DNA of 50,562 nucleotides from Candidatus Undinarchaeales archaeon (GTDB taxonomy: Archaea > SpSt-1190 > JASMDC01), in the NCBI GenBank assembly GCA_030753015.1, contig JASMDC010000025.1:1-50562 (forward strand). Reading direction: 5' to 3'. Of the stretch, positions 30,317 to 41,000 are shown in pieces. Each line of letters opens with the position of its first letter. Positions within the stretch are counted from its first letter, which is position 1. The translations under genes were made by a program, and so were the position numbers. Under the pieces are notes generated by a model. It made no database searches and was not told the origin of the DNA. It was given only the letters and a program-made list of their open reading frames with translations.

Positions 30317-32758
30317 TCACCCTATCGTTACGTCCTCGACAGCGAGCTGACGCTCCTCACCCGCTTCCGTTGCGTAGGTCACCACACCGGAGACAACACC
30401 TGTACCGCCATCGGGTACCACGACGGTGAACACCGCAGACTGGGTATCCTCGGCAGACACCGAGCCAAGGGTGAGGGCGGTCATACCCTCGTACACGGTG
30501 AATCCATCGGGGAGATAGAGGGTGACCGCAGTGTTCCCGATCGGGAACGTGGAACCGTTCTCGACCTCCACGACAATGCGAACATAGGCACCCTCGCGCA
30601 GAACGGTCCGGGATACGACCACTCGTTCCTCACCGATGGTCTTGCGCTTGATGAGCTTGAGGTAGCCCACGGCGGCGCCCAGAGCGGTGAGGATGGCCGC
30701 GAGGAGGTGGCGGTTGGCCACGATAGCGTCCAAGGGGCTCGGCTCGATGAGCTCGCCCTCGATCTGCAACCCGAGCCGAGATCCCTCCTCCTGGTACGTA
30801 CCCATGAGCCGTACAACGGGGCTGTCCGACTTCTGGAAGGCCGCCTCCACGGTGTGCACGCCCGTCTTCGACGTATGGAGGACGGTGAGATCACCCTTCA
30901 TGACGTACCCCCGGCCGTAGAGCTGGTCCAAGTGGCCCTTCATGGTGGGATGCTCTTTGACGGCCAACAGGACCTCCCCGGACACCTGTCTACCTGTGGG
31001 CACGGGCGTGGTAGTCGACACGGAAGTGGACCTGGGTGTTCCATCTGAGGGCTCAGCAGTTATGCTGGGCGTCGGACAGGGGCAGTCCTCGCAGCACGCA
31101 CCGCCACCCTCGCTCTTCGCGCACTTCCCGTCACCGCAGAGGGGCGCGTACGCCTTCCCGCTCACGAACGCGTCGTGCCGACCATCGAGAGCGAGCTGGA
31201 GGAGGAGGTGGTCACGCAGGAACTTCGCCTGGAGCCGGTCCGTGCCTGCGAGGTCATTGCTCAGCCACAGGTAGCCACCGTTGTCAGCGTGCAGGTGCGT
31301 GAGGAATCCCATGGCCGATCCGATAGCGTCCGCGTACTCGCACTCACCCAGGGAGATACGATGCGAGAGCACGAGCATGACGAGTGCCTGGTCCCAGACC
31401 TTCTTCGATGCATCGAGAATGGTGCCGTCCGCCTTCCCGTTGGTGCGGAATCCGCCGTTCTCCTCGTCCCTGAGCTTGAGGATGAACTCGAGCGTCCTGA
31501 CAGCGGCCTCCTTGTACTCCTCGTCCCCGCTGGCGAGGTAGGTCTCGTACAGGGTGAAGTACGCGAAGACCTGGTCCTCAAGGCCCTTGACGGACCGTGA
31601 CGTGTCGGAGAAGACACCGCCGTTCTCATCATCGGACATCTCCTCGATCAGGGCATCGATCGTCCCGTAGACCTCCTTGCGGACGGAGAGGGGATCCGCC
31701 ACGGCCTTCGAGCGCGAGGTCCGAAGGACCACCTGGGTCCTAAGGAACCTGAGACCGGTCTCCATCGACTGGAAGTCAGCGACCAATCCCTGCACACGCG
31801 CCGGATCGCTCTCGACAAGGGCGAACCCGTTCATGAGCCGGTCGTACGGTGAGGCGACCTCGGGAGGAAGGAGCGTGCTCGCGCTCTCCAGTCCTGCCAG
31901 ATGGGCAAGGGCCCGGTCCTCCCAGGTGGCCTCCCCCTTGACCGCGTTGTCCGCTGAAAGGCTGGTGTGGAAGTCCTCGGTCTTGAACGTGTCGAGGAAA
32001 GCGACGAGATCGCTACGTATCTCGTCGTTGCCCCCGCCCCCCCATCCGAGGGCGGTGAGGAGCATCTCCTCGAGCAGACGTCGAGCCCAGTCGGCCCGGT
32101 CAACAACTGTATGGAAGTCCGGATCGAACGTAGTGAGGATTACCCCTCCCTTTCCGAAGCGCTTCAACAGCAGCACGGGCTGGCCCTGGTCGTTGAGGAT
32201 GGCCCCCTGTCCCTCGAAGGAGCCATGGGAGCCATAGAGGGTGTTCGCGATCTCGTCCGCGGCCAGGTTGCCGATGGGAGCGACAAGGGTGTGGTTGTGG
32301 GACGCGCGCGGTGAGTTGATGTATCTAACGTCAACGGGGAGGAACGAGTAGTCCCCGGTCCCCGGGAGGGTCTGGTGGTAGGTGAGCTCCACGTCCTCGC
32401 CGTCGATGCCGCGGAACTGCGAGGGGACGATTACGAAACCGCCATTGCACAGGAACGTCCGCATCGCCTCACGCTTCCCTTTCAGGGCCTCGATGACGGG
32501 GGTGTCGAGGTAGGAGCCAAGGACGAGCACACGGTCACTGGTGAGCGCCGTACTGAGGTCCTCGGGCTTGATGAGTTTGTGAGGGATGGCCAGCCGGGCG
32601 AACGCCATGGTCCCGTACTGGTACAGAGGGTCCGTGTTGTCCAGGAGGGACAGCCGGACATCCTCGGCGGTATACAGCTCCTCCACATCGGCTCCCATCG
32701 CACAGGGGACGATGAGGAGCGGCAGGAGCAGCAGCACGAACCGGGACCGTATATCCAT
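30317..32758 (-). CDS. Secreted multi-domain membrane-anchored protein
   Basis: The 813-residue protein starts with a signal peptide (FVLLLLPLLIVPCAMG). Residues about 25-240 look like a class I glutamine-amidotransferase-like fold without obvious catalytic residues. Residues about 270-535 are helical with repeated DEENGGF/DNGGY motifs resembling alpha-alpha toroid domains (terpene-cyclase or prenyltransferase-like). A CGDGKC-type cysteine motif with six further cysteines follows near 545-565, then a Thr/Pro/Ser linker, a beta domain, one membrane helix (LLAAILTALGAAVGYL, near 692) and a beta-sandwich tail. The tail lies on the opposite side of the helix from the main ectodomain. Function is unknown; a TATA-like TTTAATAAAAC lies just upstream. 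Confidence 0.7.
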   Translation of the reverse strand: MDIRSRFVLLLLPLLIVPCAMGADVEELYTAEDVRLSLLDNTDPLYQYGTMAFARLAIPHKLIKPEDLSTALTSDRVLVLGSYLDTPVIEALKGKREAMRTFLCNGGFVIVPSQFRGIDGEDVELTYHQTLPGTGDYSFLPVDVRYINSPRASHNHTLVAPIGNLAADEIANTLYGSHGSFEGQGAILNDQGQPVLLLKRFGKGGVILTTFDPDFHTVVDRADWARRLLEEMLLTALGWGGGGNDEIRSDLVAFLDTFKTEDFHTSLSADNAVKGEATWEDRALAHLAGLESASTLLPPEVASPYDRLMNGFALVESDPARVQGLVADFQSMETGLRFLRTQVVLRTSRSKAVADPLSVRKEVYGTIDALIEEMSDDENGGVFSDTSRSVKGLEDQVFAYFTLYETYLASGDEEYKEAAVRTLEFILKLRDEENGGFRTNGKADGTILDASKKVWDQALVMLVLSHRISLGECEYADAIGSAMGFLTHLHADNGGYLWLSNDLAGTDRLQAKFLRDHLLLQLALDGRHDAFVSGKAYAPLCGDGKCAKSEGGGACCEDCPCPTPSITAEPSDGTPRSTSVSTTTPVPTGRQVSGEVLLAVKEHPTMKGHLDQLYGRGYVMKGDLTVLHTSKTGVHTVEAAFQKSDSPVVRLMGTYQEEGSRLGLQIEGELIEPSPLDAIVANRHLLAAILTALGAAVGYLKLIKRKTIGEERVVVSRTVLREGAYVRIVVEVENGSTFPIGNTAVTLYLPDGFTVYEGMTALTLGSVSAEDTQSAVFTVVVPDGGTGVVSGVVTYATEAGEERQLAVEDVTIG

Positions 32759-32810
32759 GTCACCCGGGTAGGAATGCAGTTTTATTAAACCTCACCCGAT
32801 AGCGGGCGCC

Positions 32811-33797
32811 TCATCGCTTGACACGGGTCAGGATGTTCGTCTTGTGGTGGGGGGTCTTATCTACAAGCCCCTTCTCCTCGAGCCGGCGCACGACCTTCGA
32901 CAACTTCGGCTTGGAGAATCCCACCATTTCACCCATCTCGTCCTGGCGCATCTCGCCCCCATTGTCCTTGATGGCGGCTAGCACCTGATTCTCGTCCTCG
33001 GTCACCACGGCGGTGATCAGCTCACCTGTCTCCTGATGGTGACGTATCCGGCTGCGCAGGTGATAGGTGCCCACTAGAGCCGCGCCCAGCATGAAACCGA
33101 TGAGCACCGAGGTCCCGCTGTCGCCCGGCGGGGGCGTGTCGGCCGCGAACCCACGTACGGCCGCAGGTCCAACCCCCGGGCCGCTGCCGTAGAAACGGTA
33201 GAGCGCGAAGAACGAGAGGCCCTCACCCACGGCCACGTCATCGCGGGTCCACACGACGTACACCCGACGCCCGTCGGTGAGGATGTTGTCCGGTTTGGGG
33301 GAGAGGGGGAGGGTCGACGAGCCCGAGACACCGGCGCCGGAGGGGAGCAGGAGGTAGAGCGTGAAGCGCTCGAGGTGGACCGACGGCTGGAGCGTGAATT
33401 TGAAGAGTACCTCCTCCTCGAGGTCCTGGATGATCGAGGGATCGGTGAAGGAGAGACGGAGCCTGGCAGAACCTCCGGGGGGGACGGGCTCGGCGAGGTC
33501 GATGTCGACACGCGCGCCGGTCTCCAGCTGCTCGGTCTGGAACCGCTCCGGCGCGAAACCGTCACCTTCCGCCCGCTCGACAGTCAGGCTCTCGGGGAGC
33601 TTGTCGAGCTCGTAGGAGAGCATCGCCAGTGGCTCCGCCTCGTCGTTGACGATGTCCAGCACGATGGTCTCGAGCGGTGACGCCTCGATGTCGAAGGTGA
33701 CGTTGTAGTCGGTGACCCGGACGCCGAGCCCGGGCACGGCTACGAGGAACGCCAGTGCCACCATCAGTACGATATGTCTGTATCTCACGTCTTGCAC
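32811..33797 (-). CDS. Membrane-anchored winged-helix regulator
   Basis: The 328-residue protein has an N-terminal signal or membrane segment (IVLMVALAFLVAVPGLG), a beta-rich extracytoplasmic domain of about 200 residues, a second membrane helix (VLIGFMLGAALVGTY, near 230), and a cytoplasmic winged helix (ENQVLAAIKDNGGEMRQDE, then SKPKLSKVVRRLEEKGLV, then a basic wing). This layout matches archaeal membrane-bound MarR/DUF7343-like regulators, which may transmit an external signal to DNA. It lies between two surface-protein genes, so it could control this locus. The GTG start is 13 bases after the upstream gene. Confidence 0.8.
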   Translation of the reverse strand: MQDVRYRHIVLMVALAFLVAVPGLGVRVTDYNVTFDIEASPLETIVLDIVNDEAEPLAMLSYELDKLPESLTVERAEGDGFAPERFQTEQLETGARVDIDLAEPVPPGGSARLRLSFTDPSIIQDLEEEVLFKFTLQPSVHLERFTLYLLLPSGAGVSGSSTLPLSPKPDNILTDGRRVYVVWTRDDVAVGEGLSFFALYRFYGSGPGVGPAAVRGFAADTPPPGDSGTSVLIGFMLGAALVGTYHLRSRIRHHQETGELITAVVTEDENQVLAAIKDNGGEMRQDEMGEMVGFSKPKLSKVVRRLEEKGLVDKTPHHKTNILTRVKR

Positions 33798-33810
33798 ACT
33801 ACCGTCGGTC

Positions 33811-34401
33811 CTAGGGCTCGGGCAGGTAGGCGCTGGGGTCCACGTTGGTGTTCAGCACCGCCTGGGCGGCGAGGTTCCGGCGCAGGTTCTTGTAGTCGAT
33901 CTCCGGAGTGGGCCCTACGGTCACGATCCCCGCCGGGGTGGTGTCGCCCGCATTCGTCACACTCTCTGTCTCGTACAGCGCTTCCTCTGTGGTTGGCGCC
34001 TCGCTCTCGAACACCGACGTGGCGTTCTCGGCCACGTCCTCCTTCTTCTCCGCACCATGGAGCGCCTCCTCGCGGTCCGTGATGTCCTTCTTGAGGTCCT
34101 TCTCCCGGGCGGGCAGGTACAGCTGGGCCACATTCTGGACGATCGCGTCCTCCGACAGCCCCTGCTCCTCCCAGGCCTCCTGCTGCGACATGGCCTGCTG
34201 CTGCCATTCCTGGTCCGTCGGGGTCCGGGCCCGCTCCTCTGGGGGTGGTGCCAGTGCGTTGTCAACGTACTGGCTCCCGATCGTCTTCCTGGGCAGGATC
34301 TCGCCCTGGTCGATGTCCGGGACGGGGAGGATGATGACCAGCAGCATGAGACCTACGACTATCACTGCGGCCAATGCCACTGGTCGTTCGTCCCCTGTCA
34401 T
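33811..34401 (-). CDS. Membrane-anchored acidic protein
   Basis: No family is recognised. From the favoured ATG (M-T-G-D-E-R-P) the product is 196 residues: one N-terminal membrane helix (VALAAVIVVGLMLLVIILPV) and then a hydrophilic, Glu/Gln/Ala-rich region of about 165 residues with helical stretches and a Pro-rich end. It is predicted to be anchored with the acidic part outside. An ATG 14 codons earlier is an alternative, but a TATA-like TTATTTATTG at about 34448-34460 lies too close to it. The gene sits in an operon-like run with the VIT/VWA and regulator genes. Confidence 0.6.
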   Translation of the reverse strand: MTGDERPVALAAVIVVGLMLLVIILPVPDIDQGEILPRKTIGSQYVDNALAPPPEERARTPTDQEWQQQAMSQQEAWEEQGLSEDAIVQNVAQLYLPAREKDLKKDITDREEALHGAEKKEDVAENATSVFESEAPTTEEALYETESVTNAGDTTPAGIVTVGPTPEIDYKNLRRNLAAQAVLNTNVDPSAYLPEP

Positions 34402-34454
34402 CGTTCGCACCTTATCCGAGCCTATCCTAGGTCCATGCGCCATACAATAAATAA

Positions 34455-36899
34455 CTACCTCATCAGCATGCCCGCGACCAGCTCTCCGGCTGCGAGTGTG
34501 TCCTCCTTCTCGGCGCCCGCGACCACGACGGCGTTACCGACGGCGTACACCGTACCGCGACCGCCCCGGTTTAGCCTGTACCAGCTCGCTTCGGACGGGA
34601 GGGATGCCACCTGGGCGTTGACCACGGGACCGCCCACGAGGATGTAGGTCTTGCCGTCGTCGAGGGAGGCCACCTGGTCGTCGTACGCGACCCGCGCGGA
34701 CCCGCCCGCGGCTTCTAAGGCAGCCTTCAGCCTGTTGGCGACCTGCTCGTCAGCACCGTTGGCACGGCGGCCGTACACGATGATGACCTCGCGGTCCCTG
34801 ACGCGTGAACTGATACGGTCGTTGGTGAGCCACATATCCTCCACTTGAGAGAGTGTCTGGCCGACTGCCCTGCGCCGGTTCTGGAGCAGCTGCGAGCGGT
34901 CCAGGTTGCGGATGGCGTAGGTAGCCGTGGTCGCGGAGTTCTGGACCAGCTGTGAGCCCATGTCCTTCTTCTCCGCTCGCTGGCGCATATCGCCGACGGC
35001 GGCCGCTTGGAGGGCAACCTCGCTGTTCCATGCCATCCCGAGTTTCTGGAGGATCACATGCTGTTCCTCCACTTCCTTGAGCACACCTTCGGAGGTGGTG
35101 TAATTACCGGCCATCATGTTCTCCTCGGCGTCGTACGTGAGGTCGGCGGTCTTGTCCAGTTCCGCTTGGCCCACCACCCAGAGGTTCTCGCGGATGATGC
35201 CATGGTCCTCGGTGGCTGATACCACGATGGATGGAAGGATCAAGACCTGTGTGGATCCGTCGGCGGCGACGTAGGTGAGCCGGGACTCACCAACGACCTC
35301 GACAGACTCGCCGGCAGCGATGGCGGGCACCGTCACCTCGACCTCGAAGCTCTTGGTATGCCCGTCCCTGAGGGCGTGAAGGGGGATCGTGAAGGCGCTG
35401 TCGCCGACATCGGCCTCGGTCCCGTACACCCCGACAAGCTTCACGCGTCCACCGACTGTCGCGGTGAGCACGGCGTCGGTGGCCACGGACGAGGCGACCC
35501 CGCTGAACTCGCTCTCGAACTCGGTGAGGAACGATGCATCCTGACTGTAGTAGTAGTTGCCCCCGCTGGCCTCGGCGATGCGCCTGAGGATCCGGGCGTT
35601 CACGCCGGTACCGAAACCGATGGTGGACACGACGACCCCTAGGGCCTCGGCACGTCCGCCCAGGGCGGCGATGGAGTTCTCATTGGTGATGCCCGACGTG
35701 GGCATCCCGTCCGTGAGCACGAAAACTACCTTGAGCGCGTCGCGCGAGGATGCAGCGAGATCGTCCAGGGCGAGCGAGAGGCCGTCGTAGAGGTTCGTCC
35801 CCCCACCGGAGTTGATGGAACCGACGAGACCGCGCAGCTGGTGCCTGCGTCCGCTGAGGCGGTAGGCTTCTGCAGCGAATGTGACGATAGACACCGAGTC
35901 GATGTCCCCGAGGTTGTCGAGGGCGTAGTACGCGGCCTGCTTCGCGTCCTCGATCTTCTGGCCGTCCATACTCCCTGAAGTATCGATGACGAGAACTATG
36001 TCCATGGGCAGCCTGGCGATCTCCTGGGCCGTCGCCTGGGCGGTCACCTCGTAGAGGAGGTACACGGAAGAGTCCTCGCCTGCGGGGACGTACGCGGTGC
36101 TGGGATCGATGCGCATGAGGACGTCCTCGCGTCCCGAGCCGGCGGGGATGAGCTCGTAGCGGATGATAAGGTCGTCCCATGGACGGACGTCCTTGGCCGT
36201 GAGAGAGAGGGAGCCTTCGCCGACGGTCGCGCCGGGGGGTGCCTCGATGACGTGAACCCGCTCGTCCTCGCTCCCGGGGAGCACGTTGGCGAAGAAACCG
36301 ACCTCGCCCACTGGTCCGTGCCAGAACCTGGCGGCGGACAATGGGAACGAAGCGGAGTAGGTCTCCAGGGCAGGCCCGAGCTCGGGCGACAGCTCCCGGG
36401 AGTAGGATATCGTGAACCGCTTGGATCCATGTGCCTCTAATGATATGTCCCAGAGATAGAGTGTCGCGCCCTCGTGGTCGATGAGGTTTGCGCAGGAGAT
36501 CAGGTTGGAAGATGTGATGGTCGCCGACCGGCACCGGCCCGCCTGGATTAGTCGCTTGACGACGTCCCTTACGAACTCCGAGGACTCCGTGCCCGGAACG
36601 ATTTCCACGTTCCCGATCTCTAGTGCGCTCCCGTCGGAGAACTCCTCTGCAATGTAGATCCATTCGGCCGAGGTCCCCAGGGGGAGGAAGAGGCGTACCG
36701 TGACCGGCGTTCCCTCCAGATTGACCAACTCGAAGGCGATCTTTCCGTCCTCGGTCCCGCCCTGCAACGTAAGGAGGATATGTCCGTAGGTCATAGTCAC
36801 CGCGCTCGTAGTCTCTGCAGGGAGTAGGCCCGGCAGGCCCGCCACGCACCCCATGATAATGAGGATGGCGAGCAGTCCCGTGTTCAAAGCATGTCGCAT
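34455..36899 (-). CDS. VIT/VWA-domain surface protein
   Basis: The 814-residue protein begins with a signal peptide (LLAILIIMGCVAGLPGLLP). An N-terminal beta-rich VIT-like domain precedes a von Willebrand factor A domain at about 300-480, with an intact metal-ion adhesion site: DIVLVIDTSGSMDG, GGTNLYDGL and LTDGMPTSG. A beta domain follows, then a helical region and a C-terminal domain with TYILVGGPVVNAQVASLP and WYRLNRGGRGTVY, a pattern seen in archaeal S-layer-associated proteins. No C-terminal membrane helix is visible, so it is probably secreted and bound to the S-layer. Calcium- or magnesium-dependent adhesion is the family-based expectation. Confidence 0.8.
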   Translation of the reverse strand: MRHALNTGLLAILIIMGCVAGLPGLLPAETTSAVTMTYGHILLTLQGGTEDGKIAFELVNLEGTPVTVRLFLPLGTSAEWIYIAEEFSDGSALEIGNVEIVPGTESSEFVRDVVKRLIQAGRCRSATITSSNLISCANLIDHEGATLYLWDISLEAHGSKRFTISYSRELSPELGPALETYSASFPLSAARFWHGPVGEVGFFANVLPGSEDERVHVIEAPPGATVGEGSLSLTAKDVRPWDDLIIRYELIPAGSGREDVLMRIDPSTAYVPAGEDSSVYLLYEVTAQATAQEIARLPMDIVLVIDTSGSMDGQKIEDAKQAAYYALDNLGDIDSVSIVTFAAEAYRLSGRRHQLRGLVGSINSGGGTNLYDGLSLALDDLAASSRDALKVVFVLTDGMPTSGITNENSIAALGGRAEALGVVVSTIGFGTGVNARILRRIAEASGGNYYYSQDASFLTEFESEFSGVASSVATDAVLTATVGGRVKLVGVYGTEADVGDSAFTIPLHALRDGHTKSFEVEVTVPAIAAGESVEVVGESRLTYVAADGSTQVLILPSIVVSATEDHGIIRENLWVVGQAELDKTADLTYDAEENMMAGNYTTSEGVLKEVEEQHVILQKLGMAWNSEVALQAAAVGDMRQRAEKKDMGSQLVQNSATTATYAIRNLDRSQLLQNRRRAVGQTLSQVEDMWLTNDRISSRVRDREVIIVYGRRANGADEQVANRLKAALEAAGGSARVAYDDQVASLDDGKTYILVGGPVVNAQVASLPSEASWYRLNRGGRGTVYAVGNAVVVAGAEKEDTLAAGELVAGMLMR

Positions 36900-37217
36900 G
36901 TCGCTTCACCTACCACATCGGAGGCGTTCCTAGTTCAAGAATAATCCGGGGAAACCGTTGGCTCGACCGCCGAGTTCAGTGCTCTGGCCTCTTGGAACGG
37001 TTCATATGGGGCGGTAACCATTTCCTAAGGGTAGATTAGGTCAATACTCCCATAAGAACTGGATCGGGACTATGAGGGGCGATATTATCGTGATAGAACG
37101 GCAATTCTTCGCCGGTCACGTCGTGATAAGTCATGAGAGTACCGAAAAAGAGCGGACGCGCGACCTAGGACGTCAGGTTAATATACTTTGACCGCGGGGT
37201 CGTGCCTGGTTGTTAAG
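36900..37217. other. 318-base intergenic region with TATA box for the EF-Tu-like gene
   Basis: This gap separates the minus-strand surface genes from a plus-strand gene. GTTAATATACTTT (about 37175-37188) is a good TATA box about 30 bases before the next ATG. A weak GATTATTC patch near 36940 may serve the VIT/VWA gene. No RNA gene or convincing open frame was recognised in the rest. Confidence 0.45.
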
Positions 37218-37475
37218 ATGAGCGAGAAGCAGCGCATCGGGACCGTGTTCACCTACTTCGCCAAGGTGGGTGTCGCCGGCATCGTGCTCGAGGAGGGCAC
37301 CCTGAAGGTGGGCGATACCATCTCTATCGAGGGACACACCACGAACATTCAACAGACCGTCGACTCCATTCAGATCGACCGGCAGGAAGTGGGAGAGGCC
37401 GGACCCGGCTCGAAGATCGGCATCAAGACCAAGGACCGCGTCCGACACCAGGACGTCGTGTACCGCGTAGAGTAG
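37218..37475 (+). CDS. Stand-alone EF-Tu domain II-like protein
   Basis: The 85-residue protein starts M-S-E-K-Q-R-I-G-T-V and consists of a single beta-barrel resembling domain II of translational GTPases (GTVFTYFAKVGVAGIVL, TLKVGDTISIEGH, VDSIQIDRQEVGEA, GIKTKDRVRHQDVVYRV). No GTPase domain is present. Such small translation-factor-like proteins occur in many archaea without a proven role. The ATG is favoured over in-frame upstream codons because it lies just after the TATA box. Confidence 0.75.
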   Translation: MSEKQRIGTVFTYFAKVGVAGIVLEEGTLKVGDTISIEGHTTNIQQTVDSIQIDRQEVGEAGPGSKIGIKTKDRVRHQDVVYRVE

Positions 37476-37630
37476 CTCCATTGAGGGCACCTGTCCCCGG
37501 TCCACCAGTCAACACCACGTCCCGGTGATCTGAAGAACATCACCATGGCCCTCTCCAGAGGGTCCGAGCGGTCCACGTTCACGCCCGCCCCCCTAATGCT
37601 TATGAAGGATGGCGTTCCCTTAACAACCCG

Positions 37631-37990
37631 ATGCCCAAGGATGAGCCGTGGGAGGTGAAGCTGTTCGCTTTCTTCCTGTTCATGGGGATCATCATCCTCC
37701 CGGTCGTCTTCATGGCCGAGATGCTCTTCCCAGGTATGACCGAGGAATGGGCAGGGTTCACGGTACAATGGGGCATCGTCATCATGGGGTTCGGCCCCCT
37801 TCTCTTCGTCGGCATCATCGCCTACGCTTACATCAAGCACAAGCGGATCGTCTCTCGCCTAGAGACCGTTGACCGCATCAAGGAAGTCCATCTCGATGAC
37901 TGGGAGAAGGAGATGGAAGAGGAGATAGAGGAGTCCTTCGAGAGCCCCTACGAGTCCGAGTCCTACTACTCCAACCGCTTCCCGTTCTGA
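37631..37990 (+). CDS. Small two-helix membrane protein
   Basis: The 119-residue protein has two hydrophobic helices (KLFAFFLFMGIIILPVVFMA and WGIVIMGFGPLLFVGIIAYA) followed by a charged helix and an acidic C-terminus with repeated Glu, Ser and Tyr (ESFESPYESESYYS). No family is recognised. The preceding 155 bases hold an imperfect inverted repeat (CCCTCTCCAGAGGG, near 37551) but no other gene. It converges on the large ATPase gene with an 18-base gap. Confidence 0.6.
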   Translation: MPKDEPWEVKLFAFFLFMGIIILPVVFMAEMLFPGMTEEWAGFTVQWGIVIMGFGPLLFVGIIAYAYIKHKRIVSRLETVDRIKEVHLDDWEKEMEEEIEESFESPYESESYYSNRFPF

Positions 37991-38008
37991 GCGGGACCGT
38001 CCATCCCC

Positions 38009-41000
38009 CTAGAATCCGCCCTGGAGCACGTACACGAGTGTGAGCAGGAAGGCGACGACGAACGCCAGGGCAAGGATGAGCTTGATGTTCCGGGTCCGCG
38101 CCTCGGCGATCATCTCATCGCTCGTGCAGTTCCGGCACCGCTCCTCGGTGCGCACCAGATCTCGCCGGAGCACGACCGCGTGCTCGTCGCACACTTGCTT
38201 CCCGCAGTTGGGGCAGTCATGGATGTGGTCGGGACAGAACACCTTGTCACAGTAGGTGCACTTGTGCCCGTCAGCGTGCTCGGAGCTCACGTGCTTGTCG
38301 CAGCCCTCGGTGGTGCATGCCACGGCGTGCTCATTGCAGAGGGGCTTCCCGCCCGCCGCGCATTCGATGGAGCACATGGGACAGGTCACCATCTGGCATA
38401 CCGAGCAGGGGACCTCGTCGATCCTCTCGCTCAGCACGCTCTCGCACTGGGGACAGGTCCAACTGTGCTCCTTGCAGATGACCTCGCCGGATGCGGCGCA
38501 GTTGATGGCATGGTCGGGGCACAGGAGCTCGCCGCACACCGAGCAGCTCGATCCATGCTCGGTGCACACCACGTGCTGGCAGATCTTGCACGAACGCTCC
38601 CCGACATGTTCCGGGCACACCGCACGTGAGCATCCCTCGACTATACATGGGGTCGAGTGCCCTTCACAGAGCGCCACCTGGCACACGTCGCACCGGAGCG
38701 TGTGCTCCTCGCACAGCAGTTCACCGCCCTCGATGCATACGGCGCCTGGGGCCTCTGTAGTGAGGTCAACGGTGCACCCCGCATGTTCGCAGGGTCCGGC
38801 CGAGCCCGCACCGTCGACAGTGTACGTGACCGTCACCTCACGCGAGCCCTTGGGATAACCTATCTCGGTGTCCACGACGATCGTTCTCGGTATCCAGACT
38901 ACACGCGGCTCGGAGACGGCGACGCTGTCCGGGTCCACACGCAGCTCAAGGCTCTTGAGCTCCCGGTCGAGCGTCTGAGTGAACTGCTTCTCGACCAGCT
39001 GCTTCTCCCGTGCGATGGCGGCCGCTTCCCGCTCCTGCTTCTTGTCCAGCATGGCGATGGTCTTCTCGGCGGCCGAGATCTTCGCCTTGATGTCGGCGAT
39101 GCGCCGCTTGCGCGAGGAGATGCTTGTGTTGAGCTGGGTGATCGGCTTGCCCTCCTTCTTCTTGGCCGCCTTCTGGGACTCCAGGTCCTTGACCTCCCCT
39201 TCCAGGGAGGCGATGTCGGTGCGGTAGCGCTGGATGTCGCCCTCGGCCTTCTCCTTCTTGTAAGCTGTTTCATCCTCGAGCTTGGCCTGCTTCTCGTCCA
39301 CCCTGCTGGTCTTCCCCTCGAGATCGAGGGCGAAGTGGTCCTTCAGCGATTCCCGGACCTCATCGGCGTCCATGGAGAACATGTTGGTCTTGGGAGAATA
39401 GTAGATAATGCCGGACAGTTCCTCCGCGGCCGTTCTCTGGGCGGCCTTTAGCAGCTCCCGGTGTTTCGCGGCGGGCTCGAATTTCTCCAGAGCGTGCTCA
39501 GCTCCCGACGCGATGGCCTTCATACCGTCCGCGAAGGTCGAACCGGTGTACTCCGAGCCGTCGACGCCCTCGAATAGTACGTCGGGACCAGCCGCTGACA
39601 TGTCGGCTGTCACCTGCCATTCCTGGTCAGCACGGAACGCTTCGATGATTCCGGGTAGCTTTTTCTCCACGGAGCAGGAAAGGGATGCGGCCAGGAGGGG
39701 AGTGGCACGGACCGTGACGCGCTTAGCCCTTGCCATGACCTCCTCCAGAGGGAAGGTGGCCAGCAGACCATCAGTGGTCACTTTAGGGTCCAGGAGGCTC
39801 TCACCCAGTCCGGGGAGCGAGACGGCCTTCTTCCGTTTCGTAGGTTCAGCTGCAGCGACCTCCTCCTTCGTCTTCTCGAACGGCGCGGCGAGCAGCTGGA
39901 TCTCCTCTGGGTTCAACGGTCCACGGTGGTAGGTCAGCAGCCATCGGGGCTGGACGAACAAGGGCTCACCACGGTCGGGATTGTGGAAGAAGAACTGCCT
40001 CGTCTTCAGCACAGCGAGCTGGTCGGCGAGCTCGGTGACCGGAATATCCATTCCGAGGGCGACCTTCTCCACGTCGCGCTTGGTCTTGAGGTTCCCCACG
40101 AAGCGGTTGTTGATGTTGGAGAGCGCCATGTAGTCGATGTCGCCCGGGTTCTGGGTGGCGAAGATGCAGCCCAGGCCGAAGGCACGCGCCTGCTTGATCA
40201 GTAGCCTGAGCCCCTTCTTCGAAGGAGGGTTCTTGGGATCGGATGGGAGGTACCCGGCGATCTCGTCGAAGTACAGGAGGTAGCGCAGGTTCTGCGTGCC
40301 ACCCTGCTTGAGCAGCCACTTGTAGAGCTCTTGGGTCAGCATACCGACGAAGAACTGGCGCTCGGACTCCTCGGTGATCCACCGAAGGTCCATGACGGTG
40401 ATGGGTGTCCTCTCACCACGGGCGAAGATGCGGTCGAAGTTAAGCGGCTCGCCCACGAACCATGCCTTCAGGCCCGGGAGCGTGAGCACCAGATTGAGCT
40501 TGGAGGCGAGTTCCGAGCGCTCCTTCTCGTTGATGAACTGGTCCACGGTGAGCGAGCCCATCTCCTCGAAGGGAGGGCTCATGACCTGGTTGATCAGCGC
40601 ACCGAGGTCCGGTGAGGAGCCCTTCTCCCACTCGTGGAGAAGGCACTGGGAGAGGAAGGACAGCTCCTTCTTTGCCGAGTCGCTATACCCCACGAGCTTG
40701 AGGAGGGAGAGCATGGTGGACTCGATCATGTCCAGCGCGAGCGTCGGGTCCGCGTTCATGAGCTCGTTGAACCTGGGTGGGGGTTCCATGCGCGGTGAGA
40801 TGGAGACCTCTAGACCGGTGGTGCTCTTGGGTGTGTAGATGCGCACCTCGGTGGTCTCCTTGAGCTGGCGGATCTGCTCGGCGGTGTAGTCGAACTGCGC
40901 CAGGGACTCCAGGTACCGCTCTCCCATCTTCCGGGAGTACTCGTCAGGATCCATCCCGGCGTTCTCGGCCTCGGTGTCGGACCACGGCCGGAAGTCCAGC

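Noticed and set aside
37491-37630. Terminator or RNA gene from the CCCTCT/AGAGGG inverted repeat
   Set aside because: The stem is short and no T run or conserved fold follows.
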